64,000 nucleotides of DNA from Anaeramoeba flamelloides (GCA_027625915.1 JANTQA010000040.1:2418001-2482000), one strand, 5' to 3'. Shown: positions 10,280 through 22,517, counted from the first letter of the stretch. The notes: a model not told the origin generated them from the sequence alone. Translations and numbers: made by a program.

Positions 10280-11570
10280 TTAAATAATTTTTTCAAGTTC
10301 TTTTGCATAGCCAATAATTTCTCTGATTACTTTATTTGTAGGAATTTTTTCTTCGTTTTCATCAAGATTTTCAAAAAAAAGTTTATTATCAACAATTCGC
10401 CAATTGTTTGTTTTTGCCATTTCTTTAACTTCCTCGATCGACTCCATCATGAATAGATCTTTAGCTGTTTTCAAGTCAAGAGATTTATAGCTCTTGTTGG
10501 TGCAATCTAAAATTAATTCTTGGATCGACAATTTTAACCGTGATACAAACACAGAATACAAATCTGAAGGTGGCTTTTCACAAATTGTTTGGATTCCTAA
10601 ATAATTGCCATCTAAAAGAAGCTCTTCAACTTGGAGATTAAATTTAATAAATGGATTCGATCTTGATTCAAACTCGATCAATTCGAGTTCTGTATGGAAT
10701 TCGCCAATTCGATTCAGAGAGAGGAGGTATAATAAATTCATTCCTAATATTAACAATTCGTTTTCAGACTTTTTGATTTCAGTCCTTTGAAGAAGTTTGG
10801 TTTTGAGTTAATTGTTTAATTAGAAAAGAGAATATTTTGGGTTGATGTTTGAAAAAATAACAAAAAAAAGATTTGATAGGTTAAAAAAGTTTTTTTTTTG
10901 ATTTTTTTTGTTTTGTTTTTTTGTTTTGTTATTTTTTTTGGATTTATTTTTTTTGTGTTTTTTTTTTGATTTGTTTTGGATTGGGTTGTTTGTTTTGAAA
11001 GTTGCTGAAAGAAAGGGAAATGTTGGAACACAAAAAAGAAAAAAGAAAAAAAAAAAAAGGAAAATTACCCATAATCGAAATAATAAGGCTTAACTTGGGA
11101 GACTTGTCTTTCAAAAAGATCCATATCTTCTAATTTTACACTCATGATAACTGCTAATTCAAGTACATCACCTTTGGTGTGTATTCATATTGTTTGTTTT
11201 GTTTTCATTAATTTTTTTTTTATATTTCGAAACAAATAGGAACAAGAATAAAAAAGACAAAAGAAAAAAAAAATAGATTTTAATCGATCAAAGAACAAGT
11301 ACTACAAATAGTAGTCTTCTTTTTATTTTTCAAATTAGAATATTTTGAGAAACAAAAATAAAAAAAACGAAAAGGTGGGTTATTGGTATTACGAGTAAAA
11401 ACAATATTTTTAGGATCTAATGGAAAATCTGTTCCAGGAAACAGAATTCCTTCTTCTGCCATGGCAATTTTTAATTTGGTTAATAGTTTTTTACAAGCAA
11501 CCGAATCGGGCTGTTTTTGTTCTACTTGAAATTTAAATTCTTTTGATAATTTGAATAACTGTTCTTCCAT
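10280..11570 (-). CDS. RPN12: 26S proteasome regulatory subunit RPN12 (PSMD8)
   Basis: Three exons on the minus strand: 11570-11393, 11171-11069 and 10784-10280. Introns of 221 and 284 bp have GTAATA and GTAATT donors and AAAG acceptors, with all phases matching. The product is 261 residues, the usual family length. RPN12 is a lid subunit of the 19S regulatory particle and a member of the CSN8/PSMD8/eIF3k family; it acts in assembly of the 26S proteasome. Evidence: CKKLLTKLKI near residue 30; FTRDVLELAV across the first junction; DLFERQVSQVKPYYFDYG before the second; and the hallmark LGMNLLYLLSLNRIGEFHTE followed by the PCI-like C-terminal half ending in IIGYAKELEKII. It is divergent from the UBC6-type E2 gene, with 691 bp between start codons. 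It looks intact. Confidence 0.92.
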
Positions 11571-12261
11571 TTGAGTATTTAGTTGTTTGTTTCTTTAAAT
11601 TATGAAAATGTTTGTGATTTTAAAAATAAAAAGAAAAAAATGAAAAGATTAATCGAGTATTCTTATAAAAAACATAATATAAATTCAAATTTAAGGCCAA
11701 GTTGTACAATGTTGATTTCCTCAAGACAGATATTTTAATTAATTCATCAAAGTAGAAAAAGATTTGTAAAAAGAAAAGATTGGATATAAAAATACTAGGA
11801 TTGTGAGAGAAAAAACTGAGAAACTTGTAAGAAGTCTGTTAAAGTATTTTCCTTTCATCTTATCAATAAACTCTTTCTAAAAGTGATTTAATCAGCAAAT
11901 CTATCAAAAACTGACAATTTCGAGATGTTACTTTTTGTTAAGACAAGCTGCAAAAAAGTACAAGTTATATTCTCTTGACACAGTTTTAACAAAAACTAAA
12001 AGAATTTATCAAAACTTTTATTCTTCAACAAAAGAAAAGGGAACACTAAAGTCAAATAATTTTATGATCTTCTTTCAAAAATTTTATCAAAACAAAGAAG
12101 CTTTCTTCAAATTAATACAAATTTTCATTATTTAGTCTGCCTTGGTTTTCCAATCAAAAAAAGAGTCTAGTTCTAACTTGAAATTGGTTCGTGACTCATT
12201 TATTTCTAAAAAACAATCTGATTTACAATAATCATTTTTTTACTTTTTTTTTGATCGTAAA
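11571..12261. promoter_or_regulatory. Divergent promoter region between RPN12 and UBC6-type E2
   Basis: 691 bp between two head-to-head start codons, so it must carry the promoters of both. It is AT-rich, and no specific motif could be defined. A 66-codon frame at 11935-12135 begins with a non-ATG codon and has no known family, so I do not call it. Confidence 0.45.
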
Positions 12262-13331
12262 ATGAATTGTAATTACTCTTTCTTATTTTTTTTTTAATAA
12301 TTTCCGAAAAGCCTTTTGATCCCTAGCCAACCCCAATCTCACATAACCTTATTTCTCATTTTTAACAAAAACAAAAAAAACCCAAAACATTAGCAACTTC
12401 AATCAAGCGTATTTATCAGGAAGTAAAAGAACTTTTACAAGATCAAACTGAATTTGTTGCGCAACCCTTGCCATCAAATATCTATGAATTTCATTTTGTT
12501 ATACGCGGCCCACCTGATTCAGCGTATGAAGGAGGAATCTTCCATGGAAGGCTTGTTCTTCCAATTGATTATCCCCTTAACCCACCAATTATCTATTTCC
12601 TCACGCCAAATGGGCGGTTTAAAACAAACACAAAAATCTGTCTGTCTGTTTCAAGTTACCACAAAGAATTGTGGAAACCAAGTTGGTCGATCCGAACTGT
12701 ACTAATTGCTCTTCGCGCCCACTTTGTTGTTGAGGAAAAGTCTGCGATTGGATCATTGGTGTGCAGTGAAAATGATCGAAAGAGGTATGCGCTTCGTTCT
12801 CATTCATGGTGCTGCCCATTTGAAAATTGCCCCGTTCAAGGACTTTTACAACCAGAATTGCCAAGCGAAGAGAATACAAACGAAAATGAAAATAACAATG
12901 ACAATAACAAGACAAACACTGAAATAAAACCAGAATTAATTAAATTTAAAATCGAAGACAACACTAACGAAAATAAAAATCAAGAAAACAATAAAAATGA
13001 AAATGAAAAAGAAAAAGAAAATGAAAAGGAAAAGGAAAAGGAAAAAGAAAAAGAAAAGGACGACGAAGACGAAGACGAAAAAGAAAAGGAAAAGGAAAAG
13101 GAAAAGGAAAAAGATGTTGGTGTTGTTGAAGAAACCGAAAATAATACTGAGAATAACAACCAAAATAATAATCAAAATGATCAACAAGCCAATAACCAAC
13201 AAGTAAATAACCCCTTCCAAAATGTAAATCAAGAAAGGCAATTACCTGTTGAGACAAGAAAATTAGATTTGCTTATATTGACATTCACCTTCATCGCAAT
13301 GACAATTTTTTTAAGAAAACTTTATGATTAA
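12262..13331 (+). CDS. Tail-anchored UBC6/UBE2J-type ubiquitin-conjugating enzyme
   Basis: Two exons: 12262-12268 (ATGAATT, only 7 nt) and 12394-13331. The 125-bp intron has GTAATT and ATTAG ends. The product is 314 residues. It is an E2 of the ER-associated degradation type: KRIYQEVKELL at the start, FVIRGPPDSAYEGG, YHGRL-like FHGRLVLP, the TPNGRFKTNTKICLS active-site region with catalytic Cys85, then W-x-PSWSIRT and AIGSL. A Cys-rich CCPFENC follows, as in UBE2J. An acidic/Lys/Asn low-complexity linker (about 150-270) precedes a C-terminal membrane anchor at about 293-309 (LLILTFTFIAMTIFL) with a short luminal tail. The active site should face the cytosol. The first exon is inferred: it supplies the only nearby ATG in phase and a GTAA donor. 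Confidence 0.9.
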
Positions 13332-14516
13332 TTCAAAACTTTTTAATTCCTATTGCGAGTATCAAAGATAGATTTTTACTAGTTTCATTCATTGCTTTTT
13401 TTTTTTTTTTATTATTTTTTTTTTATTGTTACAAATAATTCCAGAATAACACTTCGAATTAATAAAAAAAAAAGAAAAATAGAAAATGATTTCAAAGAAA
13501 TTAATCATTCAATATTCAATACAAAACAATTTTAGATTTTTGTTTTTATAAAATAGAAAAATCTAAAATAATTTAATTTCAAACACTATTTGTTGTTATA
13601 ATTTTTTTTTTTTATTTTTATTTTTTCATCTTTTAACAAAGATTCTAATCAATTTTGTGAAACAAACAAAATTCAAATTCCTTTTAATATAGAAACTAAT
13701 TGTAAATCACAGATAGATTGAAACCCTGAATTGATAAAATATCCCTATTTTTGGATATAAAAATTTAGAAAAACTAGTAAATTGAGCAGAAAAAATATTT
13801 AAAAAAAAATATAGAAACGCAGATTACCTCGCAACACTTTACAAAAACTAACCTTTTAACTCTTTGGTGCGATTTATTAATAAATATAAAAAAAGGTTTA
13901 AAAAATCGAACGTTTTGTGAATATTGAAGAATAATAATGTATTTCCAAAAAAGTTGGGCTTTTTTTTTTATCATTTCATAAAAAATCTTCTTTTTTAGTG
14001 GAGGTATTTGTTGATTGACAGTACCAAATTAAGTTAAATATTACTACCAATTGAATCGATGTCTAATGTGTTTATTTCAAAATATGTACATTGAAATCTT
14101 TCCAAAAAATGAAAAAACAAATTGCACTTTTTTTGGTGAAAACAATTTACCAACAATTTCAATAAAAAACTCAAAATATGGAAAAGGTAAAAACGATTTT
14201 TTAAACAATCGAATGTATTTATATGTTTTCAATTCTATTTGAAAATATGTTAAAATTACAAAAGTTTTGGAAACGGTTTTTTCGATCAATAATAAAATAA
14301 TAAACACCAATTTTTACACCTAAAAAATATCGGATAAAATCAAGATCAGAAAATTTATATATTTTATTAAGTAGTACAATACTAAGAAAAAAAGAGAATT
14401 ATTATCACGAATCAATAAATGCTAATTAATGATTTTGTAAATTTCAATACTTTTTTCAAGATTAGATGTATTAAATCTATTTTCAAATGAATATACCCCC
14501 TATCTTGGAAATAACT

Positions 14517-14542
<26 letters not shown>
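13332..14542. other. Intergenic, no recognised gene
   Basis: AT-rich 3' flank of the E2 gene. The overlapping frames at 14051-14310 on both strands have no family resemblance. A (TA)n run occupies about 14517-14542, next to element Q. Confidence 0.45.
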
Positions 14543-14548
<6 letters not shown>

Positions 14549-16048
14549 AGCACCCCAAATAACCTAAAAACATTTCAAACAAAAATTTGAATTTGAAATG
14601 GTATCAAGGGATAATAAGGTATAGAATTAATAAACAATTATCTTGGAAAGAAAATTTTATAATTAAAAATTGTATAGTTACTTTAAATAAAAAAATAACT
14701 TGAAAAAAATTTTTCAACATTGGGAATTTTTTTTTGGTTATTAGTGATTTTATTATTTTTCCAAATTTTGTCAAAATAAATTTTTTTTTTTTTTTTTGAA
14801 AAGTTTGTCTAGACATCAAAAACCTCTTAGTTTTAACATTTAAAACACATCATACTTTACTGGAAATTTTTTGGGGGCCCTTTGCACCCCAAAATTGCCT
14901 AAAATGCTTGATTAAATAATTTATTCATTATAAAAGTTATTATAACATCACATAGAATATTTGTTTTATCTACTGATTACTATTCAATATCAATATCTAT
15001 ATTAGATTCTAAATTATTTAAAAATAAAAAAAAAATATAAATTAAATTAGAAAAAAAAAATCAAATTTTTTTTTCATTGCAAAATTTTTGAAATTTTTTT
15101 CAACAAGATTTTTTTCAATTTTAAATGATTTGGCCAATAGTTCGAGTCAGATTAATAATTGATTTTTTTTTTTATTTTTTACAATTTTTTAATTTTTGAA
15201 TTTTTAAAATCTAGACATAAAATAAACAATATTGTTGAATTATAGACCATATATCAGAACTTATTTAACAAGATCTGGATTGATTTATTAAGGAAAAATC
15301 CAAATATCGCAAATATATTATTCAAATTTTTACCAATAACAAAATGCAATAAAAAAAAATTTGGTTTCGGAGATTATTTTATTATATCACTGAATAATAT
15401 TTAAGAGTTATTTTTTATTTTATTTCAAATTTGGGTATAAATATTTTATCGATTAAATAGTAATGTATATTTGTTTTATTCCAATTTAATAAATTGAAAT
15501 TACTTTACATTTTTTTTTTTTTTTTGATTTTCAATTATTATCTATTGCTTAAATAAAAGTTTTAGAAAATGAATCATATTAAAAATTTAATTTTGGCCTA
15601 AAGAAATAAATTTCATTTTTCTCTTAATTAGATATTTATTGAAATTTTTTTCTAAAAAAAAAAATTAAATTTCAAAGTAATTTATTTTTTTATTTATTTT
15701 TTTTATCATAAAATTAGCAAAATTTTTTGGTGGTTATTATTAATAAATTAATGTATTGAGTTTTGAATTACTATTAATGTAATAAAATTTCTGATTTTAA
15801 AAAATAAAATAAAAATAAAAATCTTTAAAAAAAATGTTACAAATGAATAATTATTATTTTTTTTTTCAATTTCAAAAAAAAAAATCAATAACTTAACTAC
15901 TTTATCTTTGAACTATTTTGACTTTTTATTATAATTCAAATCTGGATTAAAGACAAATAAGAAAATTAATATATTAGTAGATCAATATCATTTTAAATCT
16001 AATTTAAAAAACTTGATGAAATTTAGGTAAATCCGGGGTGCTAAGGGA
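14543..16048. mobile_element. Inverted-repeat element Q
   Basis: About 1.5 kb with inverted ends TCCCTTAGCACCCC (left) and GGGGTGCTAAGGGA (right); similarity continues to CCTAAA inward. It is flanked by TA on both sides, the left flank being part of a (TA)n tract. A third, related terminus, CCCTTTGCACCCCAAAATTG, lies inside at about 14878, suggesting a nested or rearranged copy. The interior is AT-rich with no coding remnant that I could recognise. Confidence 0.65.
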
Positions 16049-16055
16049 TATAAAC

Positions 16056-16255
16056 CCCTTTTCAAATAAAAGGGTACAGAAAATTTCAAGAATTATTTGT
16101 AATTAAAACAAATTCATTGTAGTATCATTCTAAAATGTAAAAAACGCTATCAAAATAAAAAACACACATATGAATATTTAAAACAGATTAAAATAGAACA
16201 ATACATATTACAATTAAATATTTTAAAAATTAGTCTGCCCTTTTATTTGAAATTC
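16056..16255. repeat. Short inverted-repeat element R
   Basis: Left end CCTTTTCAAATAAAAGGGTA and right end TGCCCTTTTATTTGAAATTC are inverted, about 200 bp apart, directly next to element Q. Related ends (CCTTTTCAAATAAAGTAGAC) occur near 29705. It is small and non-coding. Confidence 0.4.
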
Positions 16256-16309
16256 AAATCCTTGTTAAATAATGTGTAAAAAAATAATTCCAAAAAATGT
16301 TGTTTAATT

Positions 16310-16393
16310 TGAGATTTTTATTGTGCCGTAAATTTCGTTAAAAGTTTGTCTTAAAAGTGGAACTGGCTATATATATATATATATATATATATA
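16310..16393. repeat. Partial family-F MITE end plus (TA)n microsatellite
   Basis: 16310-16366 is a right end of family F (TTAAAAGTGGAACTGGC) that abuts a (TA)n run at 16367-16393. The left half is missing. The frame beginning here on the plus strand encodes an Ile/Tyr run and is not a gene. Confidence 0.5.
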
Positions 16394-16643
16394 TTGATCA
16401 AAACCTAGGTTCCAAAAGTATAAAACATGTAATTCAACACAAAATCAAAGTTTTTTTCCCTTCTCAAAACAAAATTATATTTACTACATATATGATACTT
16501 AAGTTCAAATCAATTCTGGAAATAAATATTGATGACATTTACACCATTTCAAATTAATAATAGATTTTTCCAAAATATTTTTTCCCAATTTTTGTAATTT
16601 TTCAGATATTGATTGTTTATTTAATTAAAATTATCTCCAATTA

Positions 16644-16840
16644 CAGTCAGTTCCACTTTTAAGGCACAAACTTTCAACGAAATTTAAGGCACAATAAAAA
16701 TCTCAAATTAAGGCACAAAATTCAGATTCTAGTAAAATAAATTGTTAAATAAAAAATTTCTAAATTTTGTGCCTTAATTTGAAATTTTTTTGTGCCTTAA
16801 ATTTCGTTGCTAGTTTGTGCCTTAAAAGTGAAAATGACTG
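16644..16840. mobile_element. MITE family F, best copy (TA-flanked)
   Basis: 197 bp between TA dinucleotides at 16642-16643 and 16841-16842. The terminal inverted repeats begin CAGTCAGTTCCACTTTTAAG and end AAAAGTGAAAATGACTG. AAGGCACAA occurs three times in the left arm and as TTGTGCCTT three times in the right arm. Other copies: 22518-22712, 52853-53019 (degenerate), and partial ones at 16310, 24762 and 41200. The CAGT ends and TA target fit Tc1/mariner or pogo-type MITEs (family knowledge). No ORF. Confidence 0.8.
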
Positions 16841-19104
16841 TAACTTTAACTCTATTTTTAGAAAAAAAATTCCAATTTGATTTTATATTTTTAGAATTTC
16901 TTTTTTAATGATAGAACTTACAGAAACCAATATCATGTTTTACCGATGCTTTAATATCGATTTATTTCATCAATTAACAAACAATCTTAAGTAAAAAAAG
17001 AAGCTAAAATTTTGAAATATACATTTAACTGATATTCACTTTGTTATTTTGGCAACAGTGAATTTCAAATACGTTATCACATTATAGCTCCAGTTATTTT
17101 AGACAACACTCTAATTTTATAAAAAAACAAAAAAAAAAAAAATAGTATTTTAAGTCACTTTTTTTAAATATTAGGCATTTGGCTTTATTTGAGATTATTA
17201 TTGTTTTTTATAAAAAAAACCATTTTTTGTTATCCGTATATATATATATATATATATTATGTTATTTAATTTTTTGTTAAATTATTGTGTTTATTTTGTC
17301 CATTATTTGATTAATTGGAGTGTGTTATAATTAATACTAGGACTATAATATGATATTGGCATTTTTAAAAAAATACTGTTTTCAATATAACAAGGTACAC
17401 AAAGATTTAAAACATGTTTCAAAATAATATGCCTGTTCCTTTTTTCTGAGAAAACCTATTCGTCAATTGATAAAAGAACACGGCAATAAATTATCGGAAA
17501 CTATGATACTTGTCTTAAAATCATTTTATTTAATAAAGAAATACTAACAAAGAAAGATCAAATGGGAATTATTTCTCTAAAAATGGACTTGAAGTTAATT
17601 AGGGATAAATTTTAATTAAACAAAGAATAAATATCTAAAAATCATGAAAATTTCAACTCCTAATTTAAAATTTTGCTGAGAACATCAAGGAAATACCTTC
17701 ATACTTGATGCAAACATAGATATCCAATTATCTAATGTATTGGATGTTACATTGGAAACAACAAGAAGAAAAATATGTTTTTGTTTTGATACACTGGTTT
17801 TGGTCTTTGTCAAATTGTTTTTGATCATTATAAATGGATTAGAATTACAAGTATAGTTAATTTTTATAATTATTAAATCCATGTTTAATTCTGGATTCTA
17901 AGTTCACCAAATTACAAATTTTTTTTCGTTCTAGGTATTCTATAATAGGATAGAACCTCAATAGAATAAAATTTTTACTGATTACATTGATCAAAATAAT
18001 GGATCCCCAAATATTCTAATCCCTTGTTCCGAATATTATCCATGTTTGTTTTCTTCTTGTTTCAAGGTGTCATCCATTTCGCTACTTACTAGTATGTATA
18101 AGTTCAAATCTTTGATTTTATTAGTAAACTCCTTGATCGTATTAGTAAATTTTAAATTAGGAATGTAATTTGTTGAAAATTTTTGTAATTTTATGAATTT
18201 TTTTTTAATGTTTTTTTTGAATGGTATATATTTTCTTCAAAATTTATTCTATTTTTGAGATAAATTTTACACTTTGATCCTTAATTTTTATCCTTTCTTT
18301 TTAAACAATAGAAATTTAAGATATCAAATCATATTTACTTAAGGTTTATTGTTAGTTTTTTGATCTGTTAAAATATAGGATTTCTATAACCAAAAAAAAA
18401 TACACTTTTTAATTATTAAATATAAATTTAGGAATTCCATAGAGTGTAATCAAGTGGCTAGTTTTTTTTTTTAATTTCAGAAATAAAAAGTACAGTGGTG
18501 TAAATAACCCATGTTGTCAACCTTTAGCCCTTTACTAAAATTTAATTCTTGTTTTTTTTTCAGACTTGGGTATTTCAAGATAGGAAGACTCACGTATATT
18601 CTTAGTTCGGATTTAAATGGACTTTAGAGGTTAGATCTTTGATTAATCGAAATTGCTCAATAATATTAAATGCTTTTGTTTCAAAAATTTCGACATATTT
18701 ATGAAATTTTGTGTGAAATAAAATGTGTTTTTCTTTTGAAAATTTAAAAAAGATCTTTTTTGCTCATTTTTTTGTCACAATATTAACATTTTAATCTTTC
18801 AATATCTTCATAATTCTTTTTTAACATTTATTTAAAGAACCCTATTTCTAGTTTATGTACTGGTGTCATCCCATTGATTTGTTTCTTTTATTTCTGGAGT
18901 CAGCCAATATTTTTTTCATGAGTTAAATTTTAGTCATGGTTTAGATAAAAAACACCGGTTATTTAACTACTATAAATTTCTAAAATTTTATAAGAATTTT
19001 TTAAATCAAATAATAACCTAAAGACACTTTTCCTGAATTTAAAAGAATTTGTAGTTATAGTGATTTTCAAATTAAAAATAAAAATCAAGAAAAACTAATT
19101 TTAG

Positions 19105-19173
19105 GTTTATCCGAATTCAAAATATTTGAGTAAAATCAGAGATTTTTCTCTATTTTTTTTGAATCTTGGAAAG
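19105..19173. repeat. Palindromic repeat L, copy 1 (diverged)
   Basis: A palindrome of about 69 bp around TTTGAGTAAAATCAGAGA and the matching TCTCTATTTTTTTTGAATCT. Better copies occur at 33473-33542, 33573-33642 and 47234-47304. Confidence 0.5.
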
Positions 19174-19447
19174 GTTAACTGCAAACAATAGGACTTAATG
19201 ACCCCCCGCCCCCCATACTTTAATAATAAAAAAAAACACACAGTTTTTATTTTATGAAATGTATTAAACTCTTTGACACACATTATTTTGGTAACAGTAG
19301 TGTTTTCAATTGAAAAATTTTTTATTCATTTAAGATTCCTAACACAAATAATATAAACTGATCTAAATCAGAAAAAGCACCAAACAAATAAATTTACATC
19401 AAAAATTAAGATATATCACTCTAAAAACTTATTTTGAAAAACAAAAA

Positions 19448-19620
19448 GTAAGGGACTAATCTCGATTAAATTTTTTTACCTAAATTTCATAGAGATTGAG
19501 AAAATTTTTTGCCAGTTACTTTGATTTGAAAACTACTGTTTATTTTCAGTATTAAATCTATTTTTCTCGATAAGCAATCTTAATTTAGAAATTGTTCAAA
19601 AAAAAAAATAGAGACTAGTA
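19448..19620. repeat. Dispersed repeat G, copy 1
   Basis: About 170 bp matching 23165-23340 in the same orientation (GGGACTAATCT, AGTTACTTTGATTTGAAA, and AATTTAGAAATTG before a poly(A)-ATAGAGAC end). The A-rich end at the same place in both copies would suit a retroposed sequence, but this is unproven. Confidence 0.55.
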
Positions 19621-20133
19621 CATAAAGAAAACGAAGGTAAACTTTTTTCCCATTTATTATTCAAAGGAAGGTATGAAAGAAATTGAATTTTATCTTTCAT
19701 AAAATAAAAGTATTACTTAAACATCCAATTCCTATCTATTATAAATTATCTTTGTTGTATTGGGACCGCTTTAACAAAATAATTGAAAAAAAAAAATAAA
19801 CAAAGAATAAAAACAAAAGGTTTCAAGAACACACAAAAAAAATCATAAATTGAAATTAGACTCTTTTTTTCGTTGTTTCGGTTACCTAAACAAACCAAAT
19901 TCATTATCAAAAAGAAAGTTCAAAAAATAAATAAATATTTAACGAATACTAAAAAAAATTTGAAAAGTTGGTTTTATTTCAAAAAATATTTGATTTAAAA
20001 ACTCATAATATACAATAAGAATGAAAATAAGGTTTCTTTTAGAACACCTCTTTTCACATTAAAACACTCAGCCTTTGGCTGTCAAATTATTAAAAACAAA
20101 TTTCAAATTGAGAATAGTATTTAAAAGTCACGA

Positions 20134-20830
20134 TTATTTTTGGCTTGTAAGGGTAGACAGTTGGATAATCAGCTCCAAAGACAGATTTGGTAATTCTTTA
20201 CCACGCCCAATCGCAATTTTTTCAAGATCAGTCATTGATAAATAGATTTTTCGGAATCTTTCCAGTTGCTTTCTAAATAATTTTTCGAAAATGGTAAAAA
20301 AAATAAAAGAAAAAGAAAAATTAAAAAGTTAGTAAACAAGCAACAAAAAAAAAAAATGTGCTTTCGAAAAAAAAAAAAAAGATGATAAGTACCTTTCACG
20401 TTTAAATTGTTTTATTTGGTGACGTGTTAGATTTGTTTTTGATCCTAAAATTTTATTGTTTCTCAAAGCTTTATCAAACAAGACTTCGGCTGTGATACTT
20501 TTATGATAAAAAGAAATTCAAAAAAACCATAAAAAAAACAATGAATGAGAAAAAACAAAAAAGTTCAAAAGAAAGAAAAAAAGGAGGAATTAATACGAAC
20601 TCGTCACATGAAGTTTGACAAACAGACTTGTGAAGATTATCTAGTCCAAATAGAATTAACAAATTTTCAAAGTCTCTTCTGCTTTTGTTTTTATCTTTTT
20701 TAAATTTCTTGAGTTGTTTTCCTGCTTTTTTTGCTTGGAAATGGAAATAAAGAAGATCCTCGTTAGTACAGAATTCGTTAACACACCCGCTTCGAAAAGA
20801 AAACATGTATTGCTGTAATAAAACTGTCAT
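20134..20830 (-). CDS. Stand-alone AZUL-like zinc-binding protein
   Basis: Three exons: 20830-20601, 20497-20393 and 20272-20134, giving 157 residues. The second intron has a GTACTT donor and TTTAG acceptor in phase. The first uses a weaker GTTCGT donor, chosen because it alone keeps phase with the AAAAG acceptor. The N-terminal 75 residues resemble the AZUL zinc-binding domain known from the ubiquitin ligase UBE3A: a helix LLQQYMF, then SGCVNEFCTNEDL, Lys-rich helices, a hydrophobic FENLLILFGL, and late cysteines in SVCQTSC. Cys16, Cys21 and Cys71 or Cys75 fit zinc ligands; the canonical third Cys is missing, and His30 might replace it. No HECT domain follows. The C-terminal half (DKALRNNK, RKIYLSMTDLEKIAIGRGKE) is helical, with no family that I know. 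Confidence 0.65.
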
Positions 20831-22517
20831 AATTGTTGGTTATTGTTCTTTTGATCGCTTGTTATTCGTTGAAAAATTAAAAAAAATAAAAAGAGAATGA
20901 AGGAAAAGTAAAAAAAATTAAAAATAATTTTGAGAAAATAGATTTATGGGATGTTTTATTTAAGAGTTTTTACAAAAATGAGAAAACCAAACTAATCAAT
21001 TTCTACAACCATTTACCATTGAAAAAGAAATCCTGTCAATTCTTTAAAAATAAGATCACAATTTTCTTTTTAAAAAAGTTATCGTTAAAAAATCAGAAAA
21101 AAAATAGATCATGTGAATTGGCACTGATCCAGTAGAACGAGCCAAACACCTTTAAAATAGTTTTGTCAAATAATTACTCATTTTATTTTATTCTATTTTA
21201 TTTGATAAAGTTGTTTGACACAATTAACAACTTTGATTGAATAATATTCAGGAAGAAAAGTTTTATGGGATTATGAGTCAAAAGATTTTTTTTCAACTTT
21301 AAAATGGCCTAATTCAAGAATAACAAAAATTTTGGAACCAATTTGCCCTTGTAAAAATTTTTATCTATTTTTGTTTTAAAGTTTGTGAGTATCCTTTTTT
21401 AAATCTTCGTTTTGCAATTTAGTATTTATTAAAAAGCTTTACAAATTTGGTTTGATCAACTGAGTGAATAGAATTTTTGATGATAAGAAGCATAATTTCT
21501 CCAACTTGAGGTTTTTTTGATTTTTTGATTAACCATTGATTAAATAAAAAAAAAAAATGTATTTGGATTTAATTGTCAAAAAATTGAATAAGAAACATCT
21601 CACAAATCAAATACAACTGATATTTCTGAGATACTGTGGAAAGAAAAGAATGATATTTAAATATTCACAATACGTAAAAAAAAATTAATAAATTTTTATT
21701 TAAATATTGTTTTTCGTAAAAATTGTGAAAAAAATTATTTACAAAATTTAAATTTTTCAATCAAAAGTAATACCTATCTTTAATAATAATTTTTGATCTA
21801 TCATCACTTCTTACATAATATTTCTTTATTTTAATTCTAGATTTTTAAAAAACAAAATTTTGAAATTGTTGAAAAATTAAAAAAAAAAACACCGATATTA
21901 AACTAGACTCTAACAGGTAACCTCAATATTTAAATCCAAAAGTTTATTTTTTATGAAAAAAACTATTAAATTTTATAATTAAAAAAAAATATTATTTTCC
22001 TTTCAAATTTTACCATATTTTTTTAGAAAATCATTTTAATATCGATATAAGAGTAATTCTGAATTAAAAATGTTCATTTGAGATGAAAGGAAATTAATCA
22101 ATAAAACAAATTAACTATTTATTATCAAAATCTCTTTTAATAAATAATAAAAAGGTTATTAAGGAATTATAGGTTATTTTTGGATTGGAAAACACCCCAA
22201 GAACATTTTCAGTAAAGAATATTTTTTTTCATATTAAAACTGCTTAATTTTTGATGTGTCGGCAAACTTTTCAAAAAATTTTTTTTTTGAATTTTTGATA
22301 AAAATTGGATTATTTAATAAATTATATCTGTGTAACTTAACAATTTCATAAATTTAATAAATATTTCTAAAGCCGATTTTTTATTTAACTTGCCTATAAA
22401 TTTTGGAATTATGTAATTTTCTTACTTAAATAATTATTTATAAAAAATTATCTAATAAGCTTTTGAGAACATTTTTAATTAAAATTTTATTAAAATATTT
22501 TCAGGTTATCTACGATA
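20831..22517. other. Intergenic, no recognised feature
   Basis: AT-rich sequence upstream of the AZUL-like gene; its promoter should be within the first few hundred bases. Nothing else was supported. Confidence 0.5.

Larger units (their letters stand above)
16843..20133. other. Intergenic, mostly featureless with two small repeats
   Basis: No gene was recognised in 3.3 kb. It holds a short (TA)n run near 17240, a palindromic repeat L (19105-19173) and repeat G (19448-19620). 17430-17880 shows slightly more complex, coding-like sequence on both strands but no alignable family; it could be a decayed element. Confidence 0.45.

Noticed and set aside
11935-12135. 66-codon plus-strand frame between RPN12 and the E2 gene
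   Set aside because: Begins with a non-ATG codon, has no known family, and lies in a region expected to be promoter.
17430-17880. Stretch that looked like a decayed coding element
   Set aside because: Translations in both directions gave no consistent family, so it is only mentioned as part of the intergenic description.
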